From Micavibrio sp. (GTDB taxonomy: Bacteria > Pseudomonadota > Alphaproteobacteria > Micavibrionales > Micavibrionaceae): a DNA stretch of 64,000 nucleotides. This document shows positions 41,036 through 49,111 of this stretch, piece after piece (within the stretch, counting starts at the first letter, position 1; each line of letters opens with the position of its first letter). Below the pieces are notes generated by a model. The model saw nothing but the letters and a program-made list of their open reading frames with translations, did no database searches and had not been told where the DNA came from. Both the position numbers and the translations under genes were made by a program. Where the stretch lies: NCBI GenBank assembly GCA_030824805.1, contig JAPJRC010000002.1:1-64000 (forward strand), written 5' to 3'.

Positions 41036-42856
41036 TCACTTCTCATCCCCCATCTTCAGCGCGGCGATAAAGGCGCTCTGCGGGATTTCGACGTTGCCGT
41101 ACTGGCGCATCTTGGCTTTACCCTTTTTCTGCTTTTCGAGCAGTTTGCGTTTGCGGGTCGCGTCGCCGCCATAGCATTTCGCGGTAACGTCTTTGCGCAT
41201 CGCGCTGATATCCTCGCGCGCAATGAACTTCGCGCCGATCGCGGCCTGAATGGCGATCTTGAACATCTGGCGGGGGATCAGTTCCTTCAGACGCTCGCAC
41301 ATGCCGCGTCCACGGCGTTCGGCCTGTGATCTGTGCACCATCATCGAGAGCGCGTCCACGGGCTCGGAATTCACGAGGATATCCATCTTGATCAGGTCGC
41401 CCTCGACGTAAGAATCCAGCGTGTAATCGAACGAGGCGTAACCACGGGAGATGGATTTCAAACGGTCATAGAAATCAAAGACGACTTCGTTGAGCGGCAG
41501 GCGGTAGACGAGCATCGCGCGCGCGCCGACGTAAGTCAGCTCGATCTGTTGCCCACGGCGTTCCTGACAGAGTTGCAGGAGCGAGCCGACATATTCGTCC
41601 GGCGTCATGATGGTCGCCTTGATGAACGGCTCCTCGATCTTTTCGATGCGCGAAACATCCGGCATGTCGGCAGGGTTGTAGAGGTCGATCTGCGTGCCGT
41701 CGGTGAGGTAGACCTTGTACACAACGCTCGGCGCGGTGGGGATCAGGTCGAGGTTGAATTCGCGGTCGAGCCGTTCCTGAATGATCTCCATGTGCAGGAG
41801 GCCGAGGAAGCCGCAACGGAAACCCATGCCGAGGGCCTGGGAGTTTTCCGGTTCGTAATGCAGCGATGCATCGTTGAGTTTCAGCTTGCCGATGCTCTCG
41901 CGCAGTTTTTCGAACTCGGATGAATCTGCAGGGAAGAGGGAGCAGAAAACCATCGGCACGGAGGGTTTGAATCCGGCGAGCGCTTCTTTCGCGGGATTGC
42001 GCTCATCCGTGATCGTATCGCCGACGAGCGTGTCGCTGATGTCCTTGATAGCCGCGGTGATGAAGCCCATCTCGCCGGGGCCGAGCGCGTCTAACGCAAC
42101 CTTCTTCGGCGTGAACATACCGACGCGGTCGATCTCGCGCGTCGCGCCCGTTTGCATGAAGCGGATCTTCTGGCCTTTTTTCAGGTAACCGTCGATGACG
42201 CGGACAAGAATGACAACGCCGAGATAGGCGTCGTACCATGAGTCAACGAGCAGCGCTTTCGTCGGTGCGGCGCTATCGCCTTTCGGCGGCGGCAGGCGCG
42301 TGACGATGGCTTCGAGAAGATCGGGAATGCCGATGCCGGATTTGCCGGAGACAAGAACCGCGTCCGATGCGTCTAGGCCGATCACATCTTCGATCTGGCC
42401 TTTCGCGCGTTCTGGGTCGGCGGCGGGCAGGTCGATCTTGTTGATGGTCGGAATGATTTCGTGGTTGTTGTCGAGCGCCTGATAGACGTTGGCGAGCGTT
42501 TGCGCCTCGACACCCTGCGATGCGTCGACGACTAGGATGGAGCCTTCGCAAGAAGCCAGGGAGCGCGAGACTTCGTAGGCAAAGTCGACGTGGCCCGGCG
42601 TGTCCATCAGGTTCAATTGGTATTCGATGCCGTCATTTGCCTTGTAGGCAAGGCGCACCGTCTGCGCCTTAATCGTGATACCGCGCTCTTTTTCGATGTC
42701 CATGTTGTCGAGCACCTGTTCGGTCATCTCGCGCGCCTCGAGGCCTCCGCAGGTCTGGATCAGGCGGTCGGCAAGGGTCGATTTTCCATGGTCAATATGC
42801 GCTATAATTGCGAAATTGCGTATTTGGTCCAAGGGCTTGGTTTTCGGTGTGCTCAT
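41036..42856 (-). CDS. lepA: Elongation factor 4 (LepA)
   Basis: 606 residues from the ATG at 42856; the upstream open frame is not conserved. The G domain contains NFAIIAHIDHGKSTLADRL (the G1 loop), DTPGHVDF (G3) and NKIDLPAA (G4). The C-terminal domain typical of LepA, ending KKQKKGKAKMRQYG-like residues, is present. LepA is a ribosome-binding GTPase that can back-translocate or help assembly of ribosomes. The gene lies directly after the SH3-like protein operon, 50 bases beyond it, on the same strand. Confidence 0.97.
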   Translation of the reverse strand: MSTPKTKPLDQIRNFAIIAHIDHGKSTLADRLIQTCGGLEAREMTEQVLDNMDIEKERGITIKAQTVRLAYKANDGIEYQLNLMDTPGHVDFAYEVSRSLASCEGSILVVDASQGVEAQTLANVYQALDNNHEIIPTINKIDLPAADPERAKGQIEDVIGLDASDAVLVSGKSGIGIPDLLEAIVTRLPPPKGDSAAPTKALLVDSWYDAYLGVVILVRVIDGYLKKGQKIRFMQTGATREIDRVGMFTPKKVALDALGPGEMGFITAAIKDISDTLVGDTITDERNPAKEALAGFKPSVPMVFCSLFPADSSEFEKLRESIGKLKLNDASLHYEPENSQALGMGFRCGFLGLLHMEIIQERLDREFNLDLIPTAPSVVYKVYLTDGTQIDLYNPADMPDVSRIEKIEEPFIKATIMTPDEYVGSLLQLCQERRGQQIELTYVGARAMLVYRLPLNEVVFDFYDRLKSISRGYASFDYTLDSYVEGDLIKMDILVNSEPVDALSMMVHRSQAERRGRGMCERLKELIPRQMFKIAIQAAIGAKFIAREDISAMRKDVTAKCYGGDATRKRKLLEKQKKGKAKMRQYGNVEIPQSAFIAALKMGDEK

Positions 42857-42906
42857 GGGGCCGGAGATTAGGCAAAACCGCCCTGAAAAACAAGGGCTAA
42901 TAAGGC

Positions 42907-44016
42907 TTATAACTGGCAACGATGCTGGTAATCAAGGCGCAGATCGAAGGCCCAGCCGCTCACTCTCTGGCCGCCTTTTACGGCGGTTACGTGGCTCCAT
43001 GTCTGGGTTTCCGGATCCACGGCGTCCACTATTACACAAGTCCGATCCGGCAGCTGTTCAACAGGCTGCTGGCCTGAACCTATCTGGTTGTAAAGCATAG
43101 TATGGCTCATGATGTGGAAGCCCGGGAACTCGCCCGGTTTGCCCACCGGGGCCTGTGTTTGTTGCCCAGGAACGGACGGCGAGGCAGGGCATAGATCAAC
43201 GCGTTCCAACTGGGATTTCAAAACATAGCCTGTGTATTCCCGCGTCTTTTCCATCGTACGGCTTTGGGTTGTTGCTATCGCAAAGCTGGAGGAAAAATCA
43301 GCATCCGTAACATGGAAGCAAGCGCTCCTGCCGAAAGTCGCGATATGGGTGGGCCTGTCGAGCGGTCCCTGCCACATATTCACGAGATCGTGCGAAGGTC
43401 TGTAAAACCCGTTTTCGAAAGGCTTTACTGGCTGTGTATGAAACGGTGGAAGCAATTTCGGTTGCGCTGTACGCAAAGCTTCACCGGATTGTTCCACGGA
43501 ATCGCGTTTTGGTGCGGAGGCATCATTGTTGCTTATGCTAACAATACCAAAAATGCCCGCTAATATAGCTACGGTAATACCTCCTGCGGCAAGTTTTTCC
43601 TTCATAGGTTCATTCCAGAAAACGGTCTTTATGTCCTGCTGGTTTTTTGGGGAAGCCTTTTCAGAGCTTCCATTATGCGCCGATTCATTTGGCGTTTTTT
43701 GTCCTGGCCAGAAAACATCTTTGAGATTGTTTTGCTCTTCGTCTATCCCCTTTATAGCGGTTTCCATCTTTTTAGGATCATAATTTTCTGGATATTTCCC
43801 GTTCTTTTTTTTGTATAGAACCGCTTCATCGCGCTCCTTGCAAAGACGCTCTCTTTCTTCATCCTTCATAGCCATCATAGTGGTGTAATGATGGACATCG
43901 AGCGCGTGTTGCTCTTCTTGCGGAGGCAGATAACCTGCCTCAGACACATACTGCCCGCTCTCGTTCAGGTGGTATGTGCTATGACCTGTGCTTATCTTAG
44001 TTGGCTTTTCACCCAT
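42907..44016 (-). CDS. Membrane-anchored protein with two SH3-like cysteine units (A)
   Basis: 369 residues. A cytoplasmic N-terminal part of about 140 residues, rich in Lys/Glu, contains a twice-seen VFWPGQ/VFWNEP motif and is followed by one membrane span (about 146-162). Outside are two beta-rich units of about 75 residues (about 198-275 and 294-369), each with a conserved Cys pair: FGRSAC...DLC and RTC...HRC. They resemble SH3-like units seen in the three genes upstream. Last gene of the four-gene operon. Function unknown. Confidence 0.7.
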   Translation of the reverse strand: MGEKPTKISTGHSTYHLNESGQYVSEAGYLPPQEEQHALDVHHYTTMMAMKDEERERLCKERDEAVLYKKKNGKYPENYDPKKMETAIKGIDEEQNNLKDVFWPGQKTPNESAHNGSSEKASPKNQQDIKTVFWNEPMKEKLAAGGITVAILAGIFGIVSISNNDASAPKRDSVEQSGEALRTAQPKLLPPFHTQPVKPFENGFYRPSHDLVNMWQGPLDRPTHIATFGRSACFHVTDADFSSSFAIATTQSRTMEKTREYTGYVLKSQLERVDLCPASPSVPGQQTQAPVGKPGEFPGFHIMSHTMLYNQIGSGQQPVEQLPDRTCVIVDAVDPETQTWSHVTAVKGGQRVSGWAFDLRLDYQHRCQL

Positions 44017-44037
44017 GGATCAGCTCCTAAAAAATCT

Positions 44038-44595
44038 TTACAGCCTGCAATTCGGTGCGGGTTCAAGTTCCGTTTTGCTTACATAGCCTTTGAGAATGTT
44101 TCCGGCGGCGTCTTTCGCTTTTACAGCCGCGTATGCGTATTCAGGGCCGCCGCTCACCACCTCGATACAATGTTGGCGGCCGAAACTGGCTTTGACGCGC
44201 AATGCGCCGCTGGCACCCTGCAGTAGATTGGTGTTTTCACCGACCGGCCGGTAATAGCCGGGTTCCAGAACAGGATATTGAGGCCCCCGAATGTTTGGAA
44301 AAGTAGGATTGGGAAGATCGCCCCCGTTTGATTGTTCTACCGGTTCGCGACGCGGCGGCGGGTTATTGCTTGAGCATTGTTGGAGCGCCCAGGCAACACC
44401 AAGCACACCGGCTACAGCAACAAGGCCTTTTCCAATAACATCCGCATATTTATACGCTTTGCTTGGTCCTTCGAACTTTGCTTTCATCGAATCTCCGAGA
44501 ACTCTTTTAGCGTGCGTTGCATAGTCGAACTCGGATGCATCCGGCTTCTTTGGTTGCTCAGGTGATTGCGGGTCTTGTTGTGTTTGCTCGGACAT
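44038..44595 (-). CDS. Membrane-anchored protein with one SH3-like cysteine unit (B)
   Basis: 185 residues: a Pro/Gln-rich cytoplasmic start, one span (about 55-70) ending in LQQCSS, a Pro-rich linker, and one SH3-like unit at about 110-185 with Cys in FGRQHC and a final NCRL. The unit is close to the first unit of protein A, which begins GFYRP where this one begins GYYRP. The paralogy is clear from this. 22 bases separate it from the next gene. Confidence 0.7.
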   Translation of the reverse strand: MSEQTQQDPQSPEQPKKPDASEFDYATHAKRVLGDSMKAKFEGPSKAYKYADVIGKGLVAVAGVLGVAWALQQCSSNNPPPRREPVEQSNGGDLPNPTFPNIRGPQYPVLEPGYYRPVGENTNLLQGASGALRVKASFGRQHCIEVVSGGPEYAYAAVKAKDAAGNILKGYVSKTELEPAPNCRL

Positions 44596-44613
44596 CGCTT
44601 TTATCTCTATCTG

Positions 44614-45411
44614 CTATGGTCTGGGCGTGACGCCTGCCGGGCGCCCGCCTTCCGTGTGGTTGGAAATGCAGGTCGCCGCCGCACGATCGGATGGTATCAT
44701 CTGTTGTTTCGGCACCCACTTAAACGACATTACCTGCGGCGCACTTTGGGTGGTTACCAATCCCACCTGCATCATGCCGTCATTCTCGTCACCGGTGGCA
44801 ACGACGCAGGCATTCGGGGGCAGTGTCCCCCATACTGGCGCTTCACGTGTCCAGTCATCCCGGAGGTTCACTGTCTGGTTTGTTGTATAGGTTGGTTCGG
44901 GCGGGCGCTGAGGCGCCGGTGGCAGCGCTGCTTCCTGAACGAACACGGCCTTGCAACCGGTTGGCGGGACTTCTTCTGCCGGAACCTGGCGAACATTGCC
45001 CATATGTATATAAACATTGCGCTCGGCACCGTTTTGTTCGGTTGCCTTTACCTGAATGGTGCGGCCTGCACGAACCTGTTGTCCCTGTGCATCGCTTGTG
45101 CCTTGTACGCATGAACCTTTTTGCGCAAACAGTCCGGAAATATAGTTTCCACGCGGTTGGTCACGCACCGGACCATCTTCGAGAACGACAAAGTAGCGTC
45201 CATCCGGATCGATGCTGGATGTCGGTGCGGATGGTGCAGTGTTCTGTCCTTCTCCGGAACATTGGTAAAGTGTGGCGGCTATGACGCCAGCGGCGGCGGT
45301 TGCGGCCAGAGCCTTACCCCATGGAAATTTGCGCTGCTTTTCAGGCACAGGTGTTTGAGAGACATCTGTACCGTCTTTTGCCTTTTCTGATTCAACGCCT
45401 GGCTTTTCCAT
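44614..45411 (-). CDS. Membrane-anchored protein with two SH3-like cysteine units (C)
   Basis: 265 residues. The start MEKPGVES resembles MMKKPGVET of protein D. A span at about 32-49 ends in LYQCSG. Two units follow (about 68-155 and 170-250), with Cys in KGSC...GC and NAC...TC. Beta-rich and likely disulfide-bonded in the periplasm. The Cys after the span lies where a lipobox would be, but the residue before it is Gln and it is 50 residues from the N-terminus, so lipidation is doubtful. Confidence 0.7.
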   Translation of the reverse strand: MEKPGVESEKAKDGTDVSQTPVPEKQRKFPWGKALAATAAAGVIAATLYQCSGEGQNTAPSAPTSSIDPDGRYFVVLEDGPVRDQPRGNYISGLFAQKGSCVQGTSDAQGQQVRAGRTIQVKATEQNGAERNVYIHMGNVRQVPAEEVPPTGCKAVFVQEAALPPAPQRPPEPTYTTNQTVNLRDDWTREAPVWGTLPPNACVVATGDENDGMMQVGLVTTQSAPQVMSFKWVPKQQMIPSDRAAATCISNHTEGGRPAGVTPRP

Positions 45412-45426
45412 GGAGATTAATCCTTG

Positions 45427-46218
45427 CTACATACCAAGTTTTGCCTGGCAGACAGGCGCCGTCGAATTCGTAAAGCGTCCGGTGGTCCAGAATGTTTGTT
45501 CCTGATCACCTGTGTTGACTGTAACTTCGATACGGCCGGCTGCGGAGCGACCCGTAGGAGTGATACAGGCACCTTCGGTAACAAAGTTTGAACGCTGCGT
45601 TGCATCCGGCGTGGTGAACAGGTTCGCGCTGCCTCTGACGCGCAGTATTTGCGTAGAGCCGCCGGTCTGGATTTCAGGGGCGGGTGCTGGGGTAGAGGCC
45701 GGAGCCGCGCTTGCGGCAATAAACTCTGCGGCGCATGGGCCGGATTGCTGGTGGCGGACGCCCGAATTGCGAAGGAATTGATTGTCCATGTAACCGCGCA
45801 CTTGGTCGACACCGTTTGCCTTTGTGGCATTGATTTCGATGAGGTTACCAGAACGGGACAGGCCGTTGTCGGGCCCCAGAACGCTTTCCGTGCATGAACC
45901 TTTTTTGATCGTGGCGAGAACAGGATCGTTCACACCGGGGCCGCGGATCGGTGCGTCTTCGGTAATTGTATAACGATAGATATACGTGCCGCGCTCTTGT
46001 GTGGGTGCTTGCGGCGTGGTGTTTTCCCGCGGCTGCTGCGGAGGAGGTGCCTGATCGCCATCACACTGGCTAAGCGCAAAAGCAAGTACACCAACGCCCG
46101 CGACGCCGGCGAGAATTTTTCCGAGCGGAAACTTCTTTTTGGTTGCTTGTTCTACGCCTGGGGCTTCGCCGCCATTGGCTTGTTCTTTCGTGGTTTCAAC
46201 ACCGGGTTTTTTCATCAC
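45427..46218 (-). CDS. Membrane-anchored protein with two SH3-like cysteine units (D)
   Basis: 263 residues, first gene of the operon. The N-terminal 33 residues are charged, then a span (about 34-50) ends in LSQCDG. After a Pro/Gln-rich linker come two units (about 75-165 and 185-260), with Cys in KGSC...GPC and EGAC...VC. Linkers are Ala/Pro-rich. GAGGAG-like bases precede the ATG. The architecture fits an inner-membrane protein that exposes SH3-like modules to the periplasm, where they could bind peptidoglycan or peptides; neither is shown. Confidence 0.72.
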   Translation of the reverse strand: MMKKPGVETTKEQANGGEAPGVEQATKKKFPLGKILAGVAGVGVLAFALSQCDGDQAPPPQQPRENTTPQAPTQERGTYIYRYTITEDAPIRGPGVNDPVLATIKKGSCTESVLGPDNGLSRSGNLIEINATKANGVDQVRGYMDNQFLRNSGVRHQQSGPCAAEFIAASAAPASTPAPAPEIQTGGSTQILRVRGSANLFTTPDATQRSNFVTEGACITPTGRSAAGRIEVTVNTGDQEQTFWTTGRFTNSTAPVCQAKLGM

Positions 46219-46339
46219 ACAACTCCTCTTTATGGCCCAAAGTTCTACTCTAAAAATATTATGAAAACAAGAAAATTATAGCCGTTCGCCATCCTGCGGC
46301 CTATGCTGGCGTTAACCATTTGTTCCCAAGGAGGTTCCC

Positions 46340-46828
46340 ATGCGCCTGTCTTTGTATCCCGTTTTAGCATCTTTGTGTCTTGTATTGCCACTCGCGGCCT
46401 GTGATGAGCCTGCCGATAAGACAGCGCAGGAGGAAACCATGCCCGCCGAGACGGCCGTTACCCCGTCCGCAGGTGCTGCAGATACGGGCGAGGCGCTTCC
46501 GGAGGCTGCTGTGCCTGTGGAGACCGAGAGCGTGACATCCGATTCCAGCATGGCGGAAGAATCGCCTGCGGGTGAAGGCGTCACGGCTGAAGAAATTCCC
46601 CATTCCGATGTTCCTCCGCCATCCCGTGAAGTGTTCACCGACGCCGAGTGCGATTTCGAAGAGTGGGTCGGCAAGGATGTAACGGAAGCCGAAGCCGCCG
46701 CCAAGGAGACAGGGCGCCCGACGCGTATCCTGAAGCCGGATTCCATGATGACGATGGACCATGCGCCGGACCGCATCAACGTCGTGCACGACGATGACGG
46801 CAAGGTTACGCGCGTCTGGTGCGGTTAA
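46340..46828 (+). CDS. Lipoprotein with I78-type peptidase-inhibitor domain
   Basis: 162 residues. A lipoprotein signal ends in LPLAAC (Cys21). A long Glu/Ala/Pro-rich linker follows, and the C-terminal 65 residues match the I78 inhibitor family: ECDFEEWVGK, PDSMMTMDHAPDRINVVHDD and a final VWCG, with two cysteines. Family members inhibit serine proteases such as subtilisins. Anchored in the envelope, it may protect the cell against secreted proteases, its own or those of other organisms. AAGGAG precedes the start. Confidence 0.88.
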   Translation: MRLSLYPVLASLCLVLPLAACDEPADKTAQEETMPAETAVTPSAGAADTGEALPEAAVPVETESVTSDSSMAEESPAGEGVTAEEIPHSDVPPPSREVFTDAECDFEEWVGKDVTEAEAAAKETGRPTRILKPDSMMTMDHAPDRINVVHDDDGKVTRVWCG

Positions 46829-46843
46829 TGATCTCAGGACAAT

Positions 46844-46875
46844 AAAAAAGGCCCGCATGACGCGGGCCTTTTTTT
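46844..46875. terminator. Bidirectional terminator
   Basis: GGCCCGC-ATGAC-GCGGGCC, flanked by A and T runs on both sides, ends both the inhibitor gene and the convergent minus-strand gene. Confidence 0.92.
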
Positions 46876-46886
46876 ATTCTGTGGCA

Positions 46887-47966
46887 TTAGCCGCCAAGCG
46901 AGGGCAGGGAGCCGCCGCCGTAATTGGTGCCCGAGTAGTTCGGGGGCGTGACACGCGCGATTTCGACTTGCGGTGCATCCGCGTTGGGTTCGCGTGCAGG
47001 CGTAAGGTTCAGGCCGCCTACATTGAACGCGCTTGTCGGGCGGATGTTCTCGGAAACCTGAACGTTGGTGCGATCGCCTTGTGTCGGTGTACCGGCATTC
47101 GGCTCGTGACGCGCCGTTGCGCCGCGAATGGAATCGCCGTTTGCAATGGCTTGCTGGCCGTAGTGCTGTGCAAATTCCAGGTAAGGATCGATAATACCCT
47201 GACCAGGCATGTAAATGTTCAACATCTTTGCAAAAGCCTGAACGAGCGTTGCGAGAATGCTTTTGTTGTCTTCGCTGAGGTTCGCCATCGGACCGTTCGG
47301 ATTGTTGATCCAGTTGGCAATGCCTTCATTCGGATTGGAAAGGAAGCTGCCGATAGCGCCCATCGGGTTGCTCTGCATGCCGCTGACATCAACACCCAAG
47401 CCTTGCATCGTCGCACCCATTGTAAGGCGCGCGTTGCTGATACCCATGCCCTGAACCGTTTGGTTCAAGCCAACAAAATCGCTTGCCGTTGCTTGTGCGA
47501 TAACGGTCTGCAATGTTTGCGAACCGAACTGGTCATCCGGGTTTTCGCCTATCTTTGCGAGAACCTGTGTCATCAACTGACGGTTTTGTGGGTCCTGCAT
47601 CAACGTAAGGAATTGCTGTGGGTTTGCGCCGCCTGCAGCACCGGGTTGCATGCTGGAACCAAGATCACGAATAATCTGGCTGTCGCTGCTCAGTGCGCTG
47701 TTCAAAGCGCCCATGAATTGACGGTCATTGGCAATATTGTCGATTTGCGCGCTGATTTCGGGCGTGTTCATGCCTTCGCTGTTGCGGACGAGGGAAAGCA
47801 TGGCATCGCCAGGGCGCTGGGAGTCGCGAATTTGTGTGTAAACCTGAGATTGAGCATTGCCTGTGAGAGCGCCAACATCAGCAGCGCGGTCCGTGAACCA
47901 GTTGCTCAACCTGTCGGTCCAGCTGCGGCCTTCTGCGGGTGCTTGTTGTGTTGCTGTGTCTGCCAT
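46887..47966 (-). CDS. Unknown Gln/Asn-rich helical protein
   Basis: 359 residues from the ATG at 47966, which has GAGG upstream; an ATG four codons earlier is less likely. The protein is helical and soluble up to about residue 270 and contains many Gln, Asn and Met. The last 90 residues are disordered and rich in Pro, Asn and Gly, ending in repeated GG. There is no signal peptide, membrane span or domain that I know. With the next two genes it forms a minus-strand group beside envelope proteins. Export by a signal-less route would be possible. Confidence 0.68.
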   Translation of the reverse strand: MADTATQQAPAEGRSWTDRLSNWFTDRAADVGALTGNAQSQVYTQIRDSQRPGDAMLSLVRNSEGMNTPEISAQIDNIANDRQFMGALNSALSSDSQIIRDLGSSMQPGAAGGANPQQFLTLMQDPQNRQLMTQVLAKIGENPDDQFGSQTLQTVIAQATASDFVGLNQTVQGMGISNARLTMGATMQGLGVDVSGMQSNPMGAIGSFLSNPNEGIANWINNPNGPMANLSEDNKSILATLVQAFAKMLNIYMPGQGIIDPYLEFAQHYGQQAIANGDSIRGATARHEPNAGTPTQGDRTNVQVSENIRPTSAFNVGGLNLTPAREPNADAPQVEIARVTPPNYSGTNYGGGSLPSLGG

Positions 47967-48137
47967 ATCAAACCTCATTACTCAATCTATGCCTTCATTC
48001 TACGGAATCGCGTGAAGCGAATGCAAATTTGAGGCGGTGAGTGATGATTTCATAATATAGATCAAAGCTTTACGGGATGTTAACGGCAAATCTGGGTTTG
48101 ATAAAAAACAAAAAAAACAGATAAGAAAGCCTTATTT

Positions 48138-48164
48138 AAAAAGCCGCCCGAGGGGCGGCTTTTT
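48138..48164 (-). terminator. Terminator of the 279-residue protein gene
   Basis: AAAAAGCCGCCC-GAG-GGGCGGCTTTTT is a long symmetrical stem with a three-base loop, starting right at the stop codon. Confidence 0.92.
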
Positions 48165-49004
48165 CTAAGCTGGTGCCATCGCCATTGCAGGCGCTCTGGG
48201 AGCGGGTGCAGCGGGAGCAGGAGCTTCCGCAACGGGCGCCTTAGGTTCCAGAGGAACTGGTAGGACGCGATGTCTAGGACCGGGTATGCGCGTGTCCTCG
48301 TTATTAAAAGGATTTTCGTTTTTAACGAGTTTGCCTGTATCATCATATTTATAAGCATCTTCGTTTCTAACGAGTTTGCCTGTGGCTTCGTGATAATCGC
48401 AGTCCAGCAGGCGCGCTATTTTCCTACGGGTGTCATGGTTGACTTCGCGTTTGCCGTCAGGGCTACGCTTCAGCACATATTCATCGTTCATGATGCCTAT
48501 CAATTGGCCTCTGACTTCCGGAATTTCCATCACGGTCCCATCATCTTTGATAGGGCGCTTCAGAAGGATAGGAAGGACGTCATCATATACGTGATTCCAA
48601 ATCACGGCTTGCATACCGATGGCGTCTTCCCTGATGTGTCTACCTCTACGGATGTGACCATTGATTTCGCTGAACGTATTCATTGCCAACTTGAAAGCGT
48701 TGCTTACAAGAGCCATAGGATTGCGTGAGTTAAATGCAAATGCTGTAAGGTTCGTTGCAGTGTTGAACATAACAGACATGCTTGCAACCCGGTGCTGGAA
48801 AATCGCACGCAAAGCATCACGACGCGGAACCCAAATATCTCTGTAACGCTGACGGGCGTAACGCTGGGTTTCGAAAGAAGCTTGACGCTCTGCTTCGGTT
48901 TGATCGCTGGCGCGAACATAGCTTGGAGGCTCGCCATCTTTGCGTCCACTGAGGTGGTTAACCACATCCTGATAGGACATTGAATCCAGATCTACCGTTG
49001 ACAC
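48165..49004 (-). CDS. Unknown helical protein with short internal duplication
   Basis: 279 residues. The N-terminal 130 are charged and helical (SDQTEAERQASFETQRYARQ), with a mildly hydrophobic segment around 75-105. Near 205-235 a 15-residue stretch occurs twice: TGKLVRNEDAYKYDD and TGKLVKNENPFNNED. The last 45 residues are Pro/Ala-rich. No known family. It has its own terminator and a gap of 107 bases before the next gene upstream. Confidence 0.68.
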   Translation of the reverse strand: MSTVDLDSMSYQDVVNHLSGRKDGEPPSYVRASDQTEAERQASFETQRYARQRYRDIWVPRRDALRAIFQHRVASMSVMFNTATNLTAFAFNSRNPMALVSNAFKLAMNTFSEINGHIRRGRHIREDAIGMQAVIWNHVYDDVLPILLKRPIKDDGTVMEIPEVRGQLIGIMNDEYVLKRSPDGKREVNHDTRRKIARLLDCDYHEATGKLVRNEDAYKYDDTGKLVKNENPFNNEDTRIPGPRHRVLPVPLEPKAPVAEAPAPAAPAPRAPAMAMAPA

Positions 49005-49111
49005 TTTACTCTCCTACACTTGGTATATTTGCCATTATAAGCTTTCAGCATTCAAAAGACAAATTCGGCGTTTCTATACCCAGTTATTCCTTTGTTTTCA
49101 ACTATTCCGTA

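Noticed and set aside
42857..42919. Upstream extension of the lepA frame
   Set aside because: LepA proteins begin close to the G-domain; the extension is not conserved-looking and overlaps the gap.
44400..46100. Lipobox-like QC motifs after the membrane span in three of the SH3-like proteins
   Set aside because: Gln precedes the Cys and the motif is about 50 or more residues from the N-terminus, so a lipoprotein signal is unlikely; the motif itself is kept as an observation.
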